Shown in pieces: positions 34,807-46,309 of a stretch of 64,000 nt of DNA (position 1 is its first letter; every line of letters starts with the position of its first letter). The notes under the pieces were generated by a model that searched no databases, was not told the origin of the DNA, and was given only the letters and a program-made list of their open reading frames with translations. Origin of the DNA: Aselliscus stoliczkanus (taxonomy: Eukaryota; Chordata; Mammalia; Chiroptera; Hipposideridae); assembly GCA_033961575.1 (NCBI GenBank), contig CM066731.1, positions 79,195,501-79,259,500 on the forward strand, written 5' to 3'. The position numbers and the translations under genes are program-made.

Positions 34807-35155
34807 TTGCCTCCCATGCTTGGAGGTTATGGAGGAGATTTTGTCTGCAGAGGAGGAGGAGAAAAAGGCAGAGGAATCCCTCACTCAAATGAGATTAGGG
34901 AGATGTGTAAAATGTGTGAAACAGTGCAAAATTTTGTAGAAAAGCACAACCCGAATGAGGCTGTAATAGTGCAAGGGATGAATCTGTTTAACGACAATGC
35001 AATGTCACATTTCAGCAAAATCTTCAAAAGGAGACAAAATCAAGTATCGTTGGATAGGTTCCTTGTTAAAGTTGCATGAAAAGAAAAAGATTCCATTGAG
35101 CCAATAGATAGCAGTGATTCCGTTAGTGATAGTGAAAGTTGTCCTACACCCTAAC
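34807..35155 (+). pseudogene. Tigger transposase C-terminal remnant
   Basis: The frame contains EMCKMCETVQNFVEKHNPNE then NLFNDNAMSHFSKIFKRRQN and VSLDRFLVK, typical of the tail of Tigger/pogo transposases after the catalytic domain. The catalytic DDE part is absent, so this is a deletion derivative. Confidence 0.7.
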
Positions 35156-35271
35156 TTTCCTCTCTCTTGTCTCCCTCACACCAGCCATGGTTTTCAAAGG
35201 TAAGTGCAGGTTAATTAGTTTTTCTTTATATTTGTATTTTCTTTATTGTATTGTATTATATTACAGTATTA

Positions 35272-35422
35272 TAATTTTTTTTTTTTTTTTTTTTTTTTTT
35301 AGCTGAGCCATCCTGCCACCTGTTGGCAGCTCAGCTCGGGCTTGGCATCAAACTGCTGTTGCTTATAGCTTAGCTCGCTCTCTTGAGTGAGCTTTTAACC
35401 AACTGAGCCACTCGGCTGGCCC
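35272..35422 (-). mobile_element. tRNA-derived SINE inside Tigger
   Basis: The minus strand starts gggccagccgagtggctcag, with ttggttaaaagctcactc and a box-B-like remnant, and its tail is the T26 run on the plus strand. It is the third nesting level: ERV, Tigger, SINE. Confidence 0.85.
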
Positions 35423-35589
35423 CTGTATTCATTTTAATATGAATATTTTTGGTTTGTGTAATGAATTATTTGAGTTTCCATTATTTCTTATGGGGAAATT
35501 CACCTTTATATACAAGTGCTTTGGATTACAGGCATGTTTCTGGAATGAGTAAATGCATTCACATGATGAAAAACTACAGCCACAGCTCT

Positions 35590-36080
35590 AAAATACTTTG
35601 AGAAAGGATTTTTTGTTCTTGAAAAAATATCCCACAGAGTCCCATAACCATCAGGGAACCCACTCTACAAGACAAAATATACACAAGGTATGCAAAACTT
35701 GGCCAACATTGAAACATTTTCATTGTGCTTATCATCCCCAGTCCCTTGGCTTTGTGGAACAAACTAATGAGACAACCAAAACTCAATTGGCAAAGCTTGT
35801 TGAACTGTTTAATATGCCTTTGCCTAAAGGGCATCTCTTGGTACTGCTTAACCTAAGATCTGCTCCCTTTGGTAAACATTGATTTTCTCCTTTTCAAATC
35901 ATTACTGGGAAACTTATAAGACTAGATATGGCAATATACAAACCTGTCTTATTGAGGAGACCCTCTGATTTATTGCAAAGAATTTATCCTTGCATTTTCT
36001 TTGTACAAGGAGCTATTTTAACCTATATACATTTTCCTTTGTTTCTGACCATTCAGTGAAGCCAAATGTTATATCCTGGT
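35590..36080 (+). pseudogene. ERV pol remnant: integrase C-terminal half
   Basis: The frame near 35690-35880 shows the pattern of a class I ERV integrase: an HxAYHPQS-type motif, then a glutamate-rich segment and a NLRSAPFGKH-type stretch. A stop and frame change follow at about 35880, after which the sequence continues to resemble integrase to about 35960. The reverse transcriptase and the start of integrase are not visible. The piece is non-functional. Confidence 0.7.
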
Positions 36081-36839
36081 AGAAAGCAGTGATGCTAGTT
36101 TATGAAAGTTACATCATTTTAAATGTAAATCATGCATTTTATCTTGCTAGTAGGATTTTTAACCTAAATATAGACATTTGATCAGTTATTCAAGCAAAAC
36201 TTCAATTGAGGTAATTTATAGCAACATGGTAAGATAAAATTGATGGCTAAGGAAAACTGTTGTATATATATTTATGAAAACTTTAGAATGTGTATTGTCC
36301 TTTACCCAATACCTTAAACTGAAAAGAAAAGGAGTAATTTCAAATATAAGAAAATTTATTTCAAGTAGTAGTAATATCTCAACAGTAATCAGTCTTCTAG
36401 ATTAAGACTATAATTTTTCTTACTTCACTCTCAGCTAATCGTATTGAATAGATTTCAGTATTTTGAAGATAACTTCCCTTATGAGTTTCCCATCTCCTAC
36501 CTGATGCCAATGTTTAAAATTTAAATGTATTTTAAGTGATGTCAGAGAGAATAAGCCTAATATTCTTAAACAACCTATTAGTATGAATAACACTTAACAT
36601 AATTTTAAAGTTAATTATTCTATAAATTGCATTATTGGAGTTAAAGTGTGCCATGTGATGGATCAGTATTTTCTTAGAGGCAGAAAGAAAAAAAAAATCA
36701 TTTTCCAGATATATCCCCCAAGTGGTACTTATGCCCACAACACTTTAGTAGGAGCTATAGAGGACTCAGAAAAATAATGAGATTTGGCCCTATTCACTAA
36801 AAAATTTTAACTTGATAGAAATAACAAACTGTTATCTGA

Positions 36840-37310
36840 CAATTAGGGAAGAGTCTGTTTTCATTGGCAGTTGGTCTTAACTTCTCAATCATTGATTTAA
36901 GAAATGTTTGAACCAGAGACATGTCTTTCTGGCAGACAGGATTCTTATTGTACAAACCAGCAATATTCTGGAACCTAGAAATACAATTCATTGGATACTT
37001 TGGCCTAGACACTGTAATAATACTATATAAGATTGATACAGCTTGCTGTACCTGGTTAAATACTTCTTTCCAGGTAGAATTAACAACAATCATGCTTCTT
37101 AAACTTATACAATTTTTTAAGGGACATTCTACTTTTACCATGAGTACTATGATCTGGTTAGGATTTAAATTTTCTAATATTTTCAGCTGGCTCCCAACTG
37201 GGCATAGGGCTATTTCAAGGTCTGGATTGCAAATTGTTCTCATCATTGTTCTAATTTGTTTAATGTACCTCATTGTCAAGCTTTTGGTATTTTGTATAAC
37301 CAGTGCCTAA
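36840..37310 (+). pseudogene. ERV env remnant: transmembrane end
   Basis: The frame at 36921-37310 ends in a tryptophan-bearing juxtamembrane segment and a long hydrophobic helix near residues 105-125, as in the transmembrane subunit of class I envelopes. The upstream surface subunit, cleavage site and fusion peptide are not recognisable. It is a decayed fragment. Confidence 0.55.
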
Positions 37311-37889
37311 CCCACCGCCCCCCAAAAAAAAAAGACTCATGTAATGGCTGCATGAAGAATAGAAATGATGCCAAGTTACTAGTTCCTTTAATTTAGAATG
37401 ATGTGAAGTCTTTCCTGCTATACATGAATTGCTTGAATATACATCTGGAGCAAGAAGATATAAGGCTAATTAGGCTCATAAGTCTGATTGTCTTTTGCCA
37501 ATTGTTCTTGATTTACCTAATGTTATAGCTTGTCCCTGTTTTTCAGCAACTTTTTTATTCTAACTATTTATGGGACAATGTTCAAAGGTCTTGCTAAAGA
37601 CTCACTAATTGAATGGCTCATGGGAAAATCCACCTTATACACTTTCCAGGTTTACCTGAGAAACCCCTTAAAGGTAAATGGCAGATTGCTAGTTGCTCAA
37701 ATGGCAATAGCTCAATCTCAGGAGTCCCAACATCAATCTCAGGAGTCCCAACAAGGGGACAAGATGGACCCAGAGCAGGTAGTGAAACCACTCCAGCATC
37801 AACATGTGATGACACATACCCTCCGAAGCAAAAAAATGTGATCAATCAGCAACACTGTCAGCCAACAAGATTCAATTGAAATGGAGAAA
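37311..37889. other. ERV region between env and 3' LTR
   Basis: Contains a short duplicated phrase, a 15-base unit around caatctcaggagtcc at about 37712-37750 in two copies, and a weak purine tract just before the LTR. No intact gene. Confidence 0.45.
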
Positions 37890-38380
37890 TATGGACCCCG
37901 AAAAGAAAGATTCATTCCATGTTAAAACCAATAAGGAATTAATCTTCTGAGATGGACTCATCATGGTCAACCAAAGGCCTAAATATTGTAAATAATAAGA
38001 ACGTCTATTTGCTGACAGGGGCTTCTCAAGTACACTATCCTGGGAAGAACCTCAGACTGAACTCTACACTTCCGTCAGTATGCTTGCTTGTTAATGCCAT
38101 CTGAGTCAACTACTACAAAGAAACCCTGGTTTCATCTTTCTACCAATGAGACCTACCTGTCTCATCCAATCAGAAATGCACAATGTGGCACCTCATTTAC
38201 ATAAAATGGACCTAATTGAGAACCTGAGCAGGAACTTTCGCTATAAAAGGTGACTTTCCTTTTGTCTCTGTGGAACACAATTTAGGTTGCTACTCAAATC
38301 TGTGTCTTCTGTGTTGCAGCTCCTTTCTGCTCAAATGCTTTATATTCTTCATTACAGTCTAAAATTAATTTTGGTTTACA
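37890..38380 (+). mobile_element. 3' LTR of the class I ERV
   Basis: Aligned end to end with 30458-30945: start atggaccccgaaaagaaaga, ccaatcagaaatgcac, a clear TATA-like gctataaaagg, and end ggtttaca. The usual TG start has decayed to TA. No clear duplication pairs its right flank (ccag) with the left flank of the 5' LTR (gtaa). Confidence 0.85.
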
Positions 38381-40199
38381 CCAGCATGACAGCTGGGGTG
38401 CCCTCTATGTGGTATCACATGTTGGTAGGGCAGCTCCATCTAAGTAGACAAACTTTGTGTGCTCTCTGCTTTTATTGCAGTTGGGGTGCCTTTTCCCTGT
38501 TTCACTGTGGAAAGAACTGTGATTTTCCATGAAAAATGCTCAATGCCAGAAGACAGAGTAAAGAGAAGAGCACTGACCTGCTGATTTTTAACCATTAAGC
38601 CAGAAATGCCTCATGATACAAGGGATTTTGAAGACAGACTCCTGAAGCAAAAACTGATAAATAATGAGATGAGAGACCTGATGGGATTGGTCTGGCTGGA
38701 ACCTGGGAAGAAGGTGGTTCACTCTAAGATGTCCTAACTCAGTGTTAGGGGCTCTCTGAAGCAAGCATGGAGAGCTGCATTATAGGGCTTACACATGTCC
38801 GTGGGAGGTAGGGGTGTCTGAGCTCTCAGGGAAACAGATTGTGCTGCTATTCCTAGCAGATAAGCATAGAAATCAAGGCACACAGTGGACCTGCATGTGA
38901 TTGTTGAAGGAATTAGGGATTGATAATGGCTTCCTGGTAAGACAGGATGGAACTAAAATGTAAACCAGGATGTTTATCTTGAATCTTATAAGTATATACA
39001 TAAATATATCTACTTTGATAACTGGTGATTCTCTGTATACATTTGGCCACAGTATGATCACATTTTTTTCCCCAAATTGTTTTTATCCCCAAATTTTTCA
39101 ATTAAGAATCCCTGTCAGAGTTGATTTATAGTATAAAGACATATATTGCAGTGCTCTGAATGAATTAACAGTTCAAAACATGGGTTATAGATTCCAAATA
39201 AAATGGGGCAGTGGCTGCAAGAAGCAGACAGTGAATGATGACAATTTGAGAGAGGACAAATAAAGAGATGTAAAGTAGAACATCAAAGGTGTAATTCCTG
39301 GCATCATTTAGTGAAGGGATAAATACTCAGCTCATACAGCTCAATGTGAGTCCATTTCCGTATATAATAGTATAGTTCAAAATGATCCAGAACCATCTCA
39401 AATAAGTAACTAAATACTCAGGAGGCTAGTGTTAAAACCTGAGAATATAAAATATTTTAAGGTGAAAATGGCAACTTTACTCTAGGTGCTTAGCCTGAAT
39501 CACTTGTCGCCTTTCTGTCCATTCTTTTTCTTGCCCATCCTAGATCTGGTTCATCTAAAAATCCTATCGGTTTTTCCTTCAAAACATACTCAAAATACTC
39601 TTTCATTGCTCTGCCTCCTCTCTCAATACCCAGAGTCAAAAAGTAACTTCCTCCTCCCCAATGCTCCCTACCTGCCTTGCCATAGTTACCCCCCTTCCAA
39701 CACACAAAATGTCTAGTCAGTTGTCTGGAAAGTTAATTTAGGGAGAATCTACATTTCAAATAGTGCCATGTTGTTGGGCTGATAGTATAATTGAAGAACT
39801 GCAATGTGCTTTATGCTCCAGATTCACTAGGTTTTGAAACTGACCCTGCCTCCATCTACAATCTGTATGAAATTTGAGGATAATCAGTAAGACGTGATCT
39901 TTCTCTACATCTCTCCAGCAGTCACACCAACTGAAGCCAACATCATTCCTCACCTGGACTATGAAAATGACCCCTAACCTGGACTCTGCTTTGACTTTTT
40001 TCCCTGCTAGTTAGAGGGACTATAAAATACATTGTCCAAATCTACAACTTGGTGAGTGAAAGGGTAATATTACTGATTACCCATGATAACGGCCATAAAT
40101 TGGAGCCTCTCTGGCAAACCAGGGCATATGAACACCCAAACTTTAATCAAATGTTGTTCTAGTGGATAGAGTGAACTCCTAAAAAATATATAAATACAA
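38381..40199. other. unassigned sequence
   Basis: About 1.8 kb with no gene recognised. Small frames at 38287-38532, 38873-39101 and 39486-39716 have no family resemblance. Confidence 0.3.
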
Positions 40200-40672
40200 T
40201 CTCATCTGTCTCCTTCTTGAAAAGCTGTCATGGCCTCCATCAAGAATAAATTACAAACTCCATACTGGGGCTTGCAAGACTCCTCAGACCTCATCTCACC
40301 TTCCCCCATGTGCTCCTGGCCCTGTGGGCTTTGTTATGATATCTGAAAGCTCAGCCCAGTTTCCTCCTGAGGCCTCTGCATGTACTTACCCACCATGCCC
40401 ACATGCTGTTTCCCTCTTCTTTACACAGCAAACTTCTCAGTCTTCAATTTCCTCACACATAATCTCCTCTAAGAAACGTAGGTTTATTATTCTATCAAAA
40501 ATATCCCTCCTCCTTTTTATTCTCTATCACATTATCTTGAGCCTGTTAGCTTTCTTAATACTTAGCTTCTAAACTTCTATTTCCATTTGTATTGGTTTAC
40601 TCTCCCTTCTAGAATATAAGCCTCATGGAAGCAGGAACCTTGTGTTGTTATCTTCAGTAACTGAATCAGGGT
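40200..40672 (+). mobile_element. L2 LINE 3' remnant
   Basis: catggcctccatcaagaat, ccatgtgctcctggccctg, ctcctgaggcctctgcatg, atctcctctaagaaacg and agaatataagcctcatgga with aggaaccttgtg follow the L2 3' region in order. Confidence 0.7.
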
Positions 40673-40674
40673 TT

Positions 40675-41210
40675 GGAACTGTAGAAGGGGAAAAATAATT
40701 TCCCCTCTACCCTTCTAAGTTCTTGGCTGGTAATCATGCACCAAAAGGCAGATTAACAAGAGAAAAACAAACAGAAGTGTATTCACATGTATACCTCAAG
40801 TACACATGGGAGACATCCAAAGAAAAATTAGTAACTTTCAGAGGTGGCTTAGAGTTTGGGCTTAAATGCCATCTTCAGCTAAAGATAAAAGAAAGAAGGG
40901 TGTTATGGAAGGTGACCAGAAAAAGTAAACATGAGTTAGGTTTGTTATGCAGACTTAAGTAGGTGTTTTTTCCATTGATAAGAGTTTCTTGTGATTTAGC
41001 TATCTTTCTTTTCTTGGTACAGGGAGTTAACACCTTTACAAATGGAGATTTACTCTATAAATGTAAGTTTCCCTTACAAAAATGTAACCTATACTCTGTT
41101 TTCAGAGCTTCTCTTATATTTGCTGTTTCTCAAAATAATGATTTCAAAATAATCCTTATGTCAAAAAGGCACATTTTGGGATGGCACATTCTACTACCTT
41201 CCAGCATATA
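40675..41210. mobile_element. possible ERVL-type LTR (MER21-like)
   Basis: aattcccctctaccctt-like, ttcttggctggtaatcatg, aacaagagaaaaacaaa, acacatgggagacatcc and the end ggatggcacattctactacc recall MER21-type LTRs. The match is from memory and the ends are not defined. Confidence 0.45.
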
Positions 41211-41377
41211 CATAGTATTTGTACAATGAATGAATAAATAAAACTTTAAATTATTTTCAATTATGTAATCTTCATAACAAATGAAATGTGCTAAAGTTCT
41301 TCGTAAAATAAGTGATATGCAAAAGTGAGATGTTTTTAGGTAAATTATACGTATATATTTATATATATTATATATAG

Positions 41378-41604
41378 TGCCCAAAAACTGTATACACAGT
41401 TTAAGAGAGGAAAACTGTATTAAAATTGTAACACTCAATATATACTGATAACAAAAGATGAATATAAGTCACTTTTGACTTCTGCAATTACAAGAGGTGT
41501 TCAAAGTGATTACCACCAGCATCCAGACACTTCTGATTATGGCAAACTACTGCTTGAGCAACATTGACCAAAGTGCCCATTTATATATATTTTTTGGCAC
41601 CCTG

Positions 41605-41606
<2 letters not shown>
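41378..41606 (+). mobile_element. mariner-type MITE, copy A
   Basis: Left end agtgcccaaaaactgtatac and right end atattttttggcaccctgg are inverted complements over the core gtgccaaaaa. The interior matches 60880-61008 nearly base for base around aaaactgtattaaaattgta but carries about 110 extra bp (gacttctgcaattacaagag onward). No transposase is encoded. Confidence 0.7.
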
Positions 41607-41607
<1 letters not shown>

Positions 41608-41666
<59 letters not shown>

Positions 41667-41690
41667 GGAGTGAGAGAGAGAGAGAGGCTA
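41608..41690. repeat. (GT)n-(AT)n-(GA)n compound microsatellite
   Basis: About 20 GT units, then AT units, then a GA run. Confidence 0.95.
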
Positions 41691-42320
41691 TTATAAAGTA
41701 TTAAGTCTACAGTTTTGCCATCGACAGGAAACACTCAAGAATATTATATGTTAAACTATCTGGTTGTTAGAGTACAGTGATGAAAGAGTTAAACCTGGTT
41801 GGTGAGGAAGAAATGTTGGAAAGCACCAGAGACGTGTAATCAGACTCCTGATCTCTGGTGGAGATGTCCTCTGTATCATATCTATTATGAGTGATACAGA
41901 TGCAGAAAACTGTATTCTTCATATCATTACATTTATATACAGCATAATTTTCCTTCCAGAAATCCTAGGCTGCATAGCCTGAAGGTATTCAATGAAACAG
42001 AGGGAACACTAGAAGTGAATCATACCAGTTTGACATTTCCAGCTCTGCTGTGACCGCCAGACCAAAATATAGTCTGCGGGCCTCTTTTACATTAGCATGA
42101 AACTGCAGGGTTTTAAAACAGTTTATCCACTGAATTAATCTCTAACCCGTCTTTCACACAGGCATATATAGTTCCCTACATCAGTCTTCTTATTCTGAAA
42201 CACTCTTATTTTTATTTGTATGCATTCTGGGTAATGAATAATGATCTTTTGTGCTTAGAAAATGCCATTCTCTAAAATAGCTCTCAGCATTTTGTAAATG
42301 TTAACTCACTAGATCTCTTA
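41691..42320. other. unassigned sequence
   Basis: No gene or repeat recognised. Confidence 0.3.
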
Positions 42321-42329
42321 TAGTCCGGA

Positions 42330-42470
42330 GCCATCTATCACACTGAGGTAGGTCAAAAGCATCATATTTCACATTTTACAGATGGAGGAATTTTAGGGAC
42401 TTCAACCAAAGTCATCTGCAGTCAGCAGCCAAACAGGAGAATATCAGGCAAAGAAATACTACTCCAGAAC
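42330..42470 (+). mobile_element. MIR core remnant
   Basis: cactgaggtaggtcaaaagc and cacattttacagatggagga, followed by agggacttcaaccaaagtca, give the MIR core on the plus strand. Confidence 0.6.
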
Positions 42471-44140
42471 CAGGCAAATCTCAGTCTGCCCCCAGACTGA
42501 GCAAAGCTGGCCCGTGGTGTCTCAGATGTTTGCATTCTGCTCAGACATCAAGATCCAGATGGGGCTGGGGGAGATGAGACTGGTGACACTGCTTATCCCC
42601 ACTCACTTTTACCTGGCAAAGAGCAATTAAAATGCATATCCAAGCAGACCTCGATTCCATTATATCTGAGGAAATTCAATTCAGTTCCATGGCACCTCTG
42701 CTCCAGGCATTTGCTGCAGTTTCCAGAGATCACACAGTTCCATTTCTCATACCGTTTACCATCCCAGGATGATGTGGTGACCCTAAAGGCATCATCTAGC
42801 CTCAGGGACCTAAACTGCTTTCTGTGACTCCCAGTTGCAACCTCAAACTCCTTTTTATCTTTCTAGTGAAGCCAGTGGTCCAGGCAGTAACACACGGCAT
42901 GGAGAACTCTGCACTTTTCCCAGATCTGTGTCCCTTTTCCTCACCACCACAACTCTGGGCTTGCACCTCACAAATAAAGAGCCAGCTCTCTTTAGTCCTG
43001 GCTTTAGCCTGTGCTCTCTAGGAAACCCAGTCAAAGTGACTAGCTAAAGGGGAAATATTCCAAAACAATAGAGATGTTTCTCAATGCCTTTTTCCTAAAA
43101 CAAAGGGCACAGCAGACATTGAAAAAATCATAGTGGAGTACAGTAAAACTCAAAAGTATGTTCTCTTTTTGCTCCATTAGTTTAGCCATCTATATCTTAG
43201 CTTCCCTACCAAGGAATATGGAGTTTTGTTACATTTCACAAAGTACTTAGAGTAGGAGGGAAAGGAAGGAACACAGGCTGAGGAGAATATTCATATCTCC
43301 ATTTTGTGTCCTGTGTCTGTTCTCAGCAGTGTTTCTAGTGTCAGAAATATAATAGAACTTGAAACATGATAGAAACTATATCAAATAACTTATGAGATAT
43401 ATATCACAATTATATTTTGAGACAATGTCAATATCAAATGTTTCCTTTTAAAGTAAAACTGCAACAGAACAACAAAATTCCTGTATAAGAATACACACAC
43501 AAACAGCTGCTGCAGCAACAATGTGGAAACAAATGCTCCCAACTATGAACACAGTGGGAAACAGTGACCACGTTGTCTCTTGTCCTGCCAGACTCTACTG
43601 TCATCTTTACCTCCTCACTACCAACAAAGAATTTATGATTTGTAGGAGAATGAGAAGACTTTTTAATATACTTTAAACATTACTCTCTATTCTCTTATTT
43701 TACTTTTACCGCAGGAGAAAAGAAAGCTGCACAAATGAGCCATTCTTACAACTGCCAGAACCCTACTGAAACAGGTGGAACTGAAAAAGAAATGTGGCTG
43801 TAGGCAAGCAAATATGAAAGTCAATACAAATTTAACCAACTTTCACCAATCTAATTCACTCTATTTAACAGCCAAATAGAATTCAATAAAATGGATGCAC
43901 AGTCCTCCTACTGACTGACATATTTTTGGTTTATTTCCAATTCTCTGTTATTGCAAGAAGTTTATATCCAATATCTTTACCTATATATCTTCATATTCAT
44001 GCTTCAGTATATATTAGTGGAAGAGAAATAGAACTTTTAGATCTTTTTAAAAAATGTTAATAGAAATCATCAATTTAGTATCTAATTAAAGTGTATAAAA
44101 TGTCTATTTTTCTACCCCATTGTCAATACTTGGATTTTTT
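42471..44140. other. unassigned sequence
   Basis: No gene recognised. 43870-44010 may be a decayed L1 fragment, but the landmarks are too weak to call. Confidence 0.3.
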
Positions 44141-44160
44141 TTTTAAAAAAGATCATTTTA

Positions 44161-45927
44161 GGCTCCGCTGTGGCCCCACCCCGCTGCCAGCCAGAAAGGC
44201 CATCCAAGCTGTTCCAGCCTCTGGCCTGGACTCCTCTGTTCCTGGTGTGGTTGCCATGGAGACGGTTGCTGTAGTGATGAAGTGGCGGCTGCTGCTGGTG
44301 CTGAGTACAGGGGGGCTGGAGGCCACCAGCATCCCACTGACCCCCAACATCCTGCTCCTGCTTATGGATGACATGGGGAGAGGTGACCTGGGGTACGTGG
44401 AGAGACCCCGAATTTGGACCTGTTGGCCCCGGGGGGCATGCTTCTACAACGCCAACCATCCTTGCTTGCCATCTAGGGCAGCCCTGTCTCTGGACGTCTG
44501 CCCATCTGCAATGGCTTCTTCCACACCATGCGGCAGGAAGTCATGGGTGGCATCCTGAACATCTGCTGCGGCTGCTGAACGGAGTTGGCTACCTCAGCAA
44601 GATCGTGGGCAAGTGGTATCTGGGCCACAGGCCTCAGTTCTACCTCCTGAAGCACAGATTTGATGAGTGATTTTGATCTCTCACCTGTCACTTTGTACCT
44701 TAGGACAACAGGGCCAGGCCTAACATGCCTGCACTGGGAGTTGGTTGGCAGATTTTATGAAGAATATCCAATTAATCTGAGGAGTGATCTGCAGTCTTCC
44801 TGATCAATCAAACTGATCAAGATCTATTTACAAGAAACCCTGAATTTTTTTAAAAGCAGCAGGCAGCTCAGTGCCGTTTCTTTTTGTACAGGGCCATCAA
44901 TGCCACACATGCACCTGTTTATGTTTCTAAGCCTTTCTTGGGCACCAGTCAGCGAGGGACGTACCGGGGATGCTGTCAGGGAGATCGATGACAGCATGGG
45001 GAAAATCCTGAGTCTTATTCAGGACTTGAGGGTCACAGAGAACACTATTGTTTTCTTCACAGTTGACGATGGCACTGCCCTCATTTCTGCTCCCAAACAA
45101 GGTGGTAGTAATGGCCCCTTTTTGTGTGGGAAGCAGACCATATTTGAAGGTGGAATGAGGGAGCCTGCCATCTTGTGGTGGCCCGGGAGCCTCCCTGCAG
45201 GCCAGGTAAACCACCGGCTGGCAACATCATGGCCCTTTTTACCACCAGCCTGTCCCTTGTGGGCCTGGAGACACCCAGCGACAGGGTGATCAACAGCCTC
45301 ATTGTCCCTGCCATGCTGCAGGGCCAGCAGATGGACAGGCCAATATTCTATTACCATGACAACACACTGGTAACATCACCCTGGGCCAGTACAAGACCCA
45401 CTTCTGCACCTGGACCAAATCCTGGGAGTTCAGACGGGTGCCTCCTCCCCAATGCACTGTTCTGCTATGTGGTGGCCCACCTGCCTGAGCCCCAAGTCTT
45501 CCATCTACTCACAATTTTTGGATATTAGAGGAGGAGGAAGAAGTGAGCATCTTCCCCTGCTGGACACAGTGTCACCATCCCAGACAAGCCTGTGGCCTCC
45601 CACCATGGCTGCAGCCTGAGGCCATGGGCAAGAGGCTGGAGGGAGGTACATGTGACCATGTGACCTGCATTTCTGGACTCAATCCCAGGGTCATTAACCC
45701 CTTTCCCACCCTCCAAAAAGCCAGCACTGTGACCTGCTGGTGTGCCCCCTCCCACTCCTAATGAAGGGAGGAGGAAAGGTACAGCTCATGTGGGGGTACT
45801 GGGTCAGCTGCGATCCCCCCAGGGTGAGGTCTCCCTCATATGAAAGTAGTAAGAGAAAAGTCCTGTACTAATTAGAGGGATTTTAATTAAGTAGTTTATT
45901 TGATTTGCATCCAAAAAAAGAAAAAAG
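44161..45927 (+). pseudogene. GALNS: GALNS processed pseudogene
   Basis: GALNS is the lysosomal N-acetylgalactosamine-6-sulfatase. Recognisable runs in order: LLLVLSTGG and [17 protein letters not shown] (signal end and metal-binding start), a catalytic-site piece CLPSRAAL keeping Cys, Pro and Arg, [58 protein letters not shown], and MDRPIFYY. Many exons are joined without introns, so it is a retrocopy. Frame breaks and deletions lie near 44400, 44530, 44680, 44750-44880 and 45235. Near-matching flanks aaaaaagatcattttag (44145-44161) and aaaaaagaccatcattttag (45921-45940) look like the TSD, with an A-rich tail before the second. Confidence 0.9.
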
Positions 45928-46233
45928 ACCATCATTTTAGTTTTCTCCAGTTTGATAGATGAAAGGGAAAATTCTCATAAACCTTTACTGCTTTCTGTGT
46001 CATCAATTCAGAATTTTTTTAAGGGTAACACACGGAGTTTCCTTGAAGCCTATAATTGGCCTGGAAGTGGAGAAGTGAGTTCTAGAAGAAAAATACTGAA
46101 AAAAACCTGTCAGTGATTATATGTGTCTGGATTACAAAATGGGCCTCCATGTGGTTTTAAATTAACCCCCAAACTCTGAGGCTACTGAACATTTGTAAAA
46201 TTCACTATAAAAATGATCTCTAAAGTCCCTCTC

Positions 46234-46290
46234 GAGGGGAGGGGCAAGATGGCGGCTGTGAGGAGGGCTCCATGAAATCTCCCCTGGAAA
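46234..46290 (+). mobile_element. 57-bp micro-insertion with YY1-like motif
   Basis: Inserted between tctctaaagtccctctc (46217-46233) and tatctaaagtccctctc (46291-46307), a near-exact TSD. The insert starts gaggggaggggcaagatggc, like the very 5' end of an L1 with its YY1 site, but no rest of an L1 follows. The related segment at 55605-55745 lacks it. Confidence 0.7.
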
Positions 46291-46309
46291 TATCTAAAGT
46301 CCCTCTCTG

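Larger units (their letters stand above)
34618..35545 (+). mobile_element. Tigger-like (pogo) DNA transposon, 3' end lost
   Basis: The left terminal repeat cagtaaaaccttggattgtg follows a TA dinucleotide. Near the right end ttatggggaaattcaccttt and gctttggattacaggcatg read as the complementary end, but the final inverted repeat is missing. It holds the end of a transposase (34810-35090) and a later SINE (35272-35422). It lies within the retroviral interior just before the integrase piece. Confidence 0.8.
30946..37889 (+). mobile_element. ERV internal region, heavily degraded and interrupted
   Basis: About 6.9 kb between the LTRs. A possible primer-binding site starts tggtggcagctatgcg at 30950; its first seven bases fit tRNA-Ile. 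Recognisable coding is limited to a late pol (integrase) piece near 35590-36080 and the end of env near 36900-37310. 32890-34610 is AT-rich and unrecognised, presumably gag and early pol after loss. Three later elements, a SINE, an L1 end and a Tigger with its own SINE, break the region. No long retroviral frame survives. Confidence 0.75.

Noticed and set aside
44368..45357. GALNS as a working gene
   Set aside because: Intronless, with several frameshifts and missing segments; none of its frames covers the sulfatase domain.
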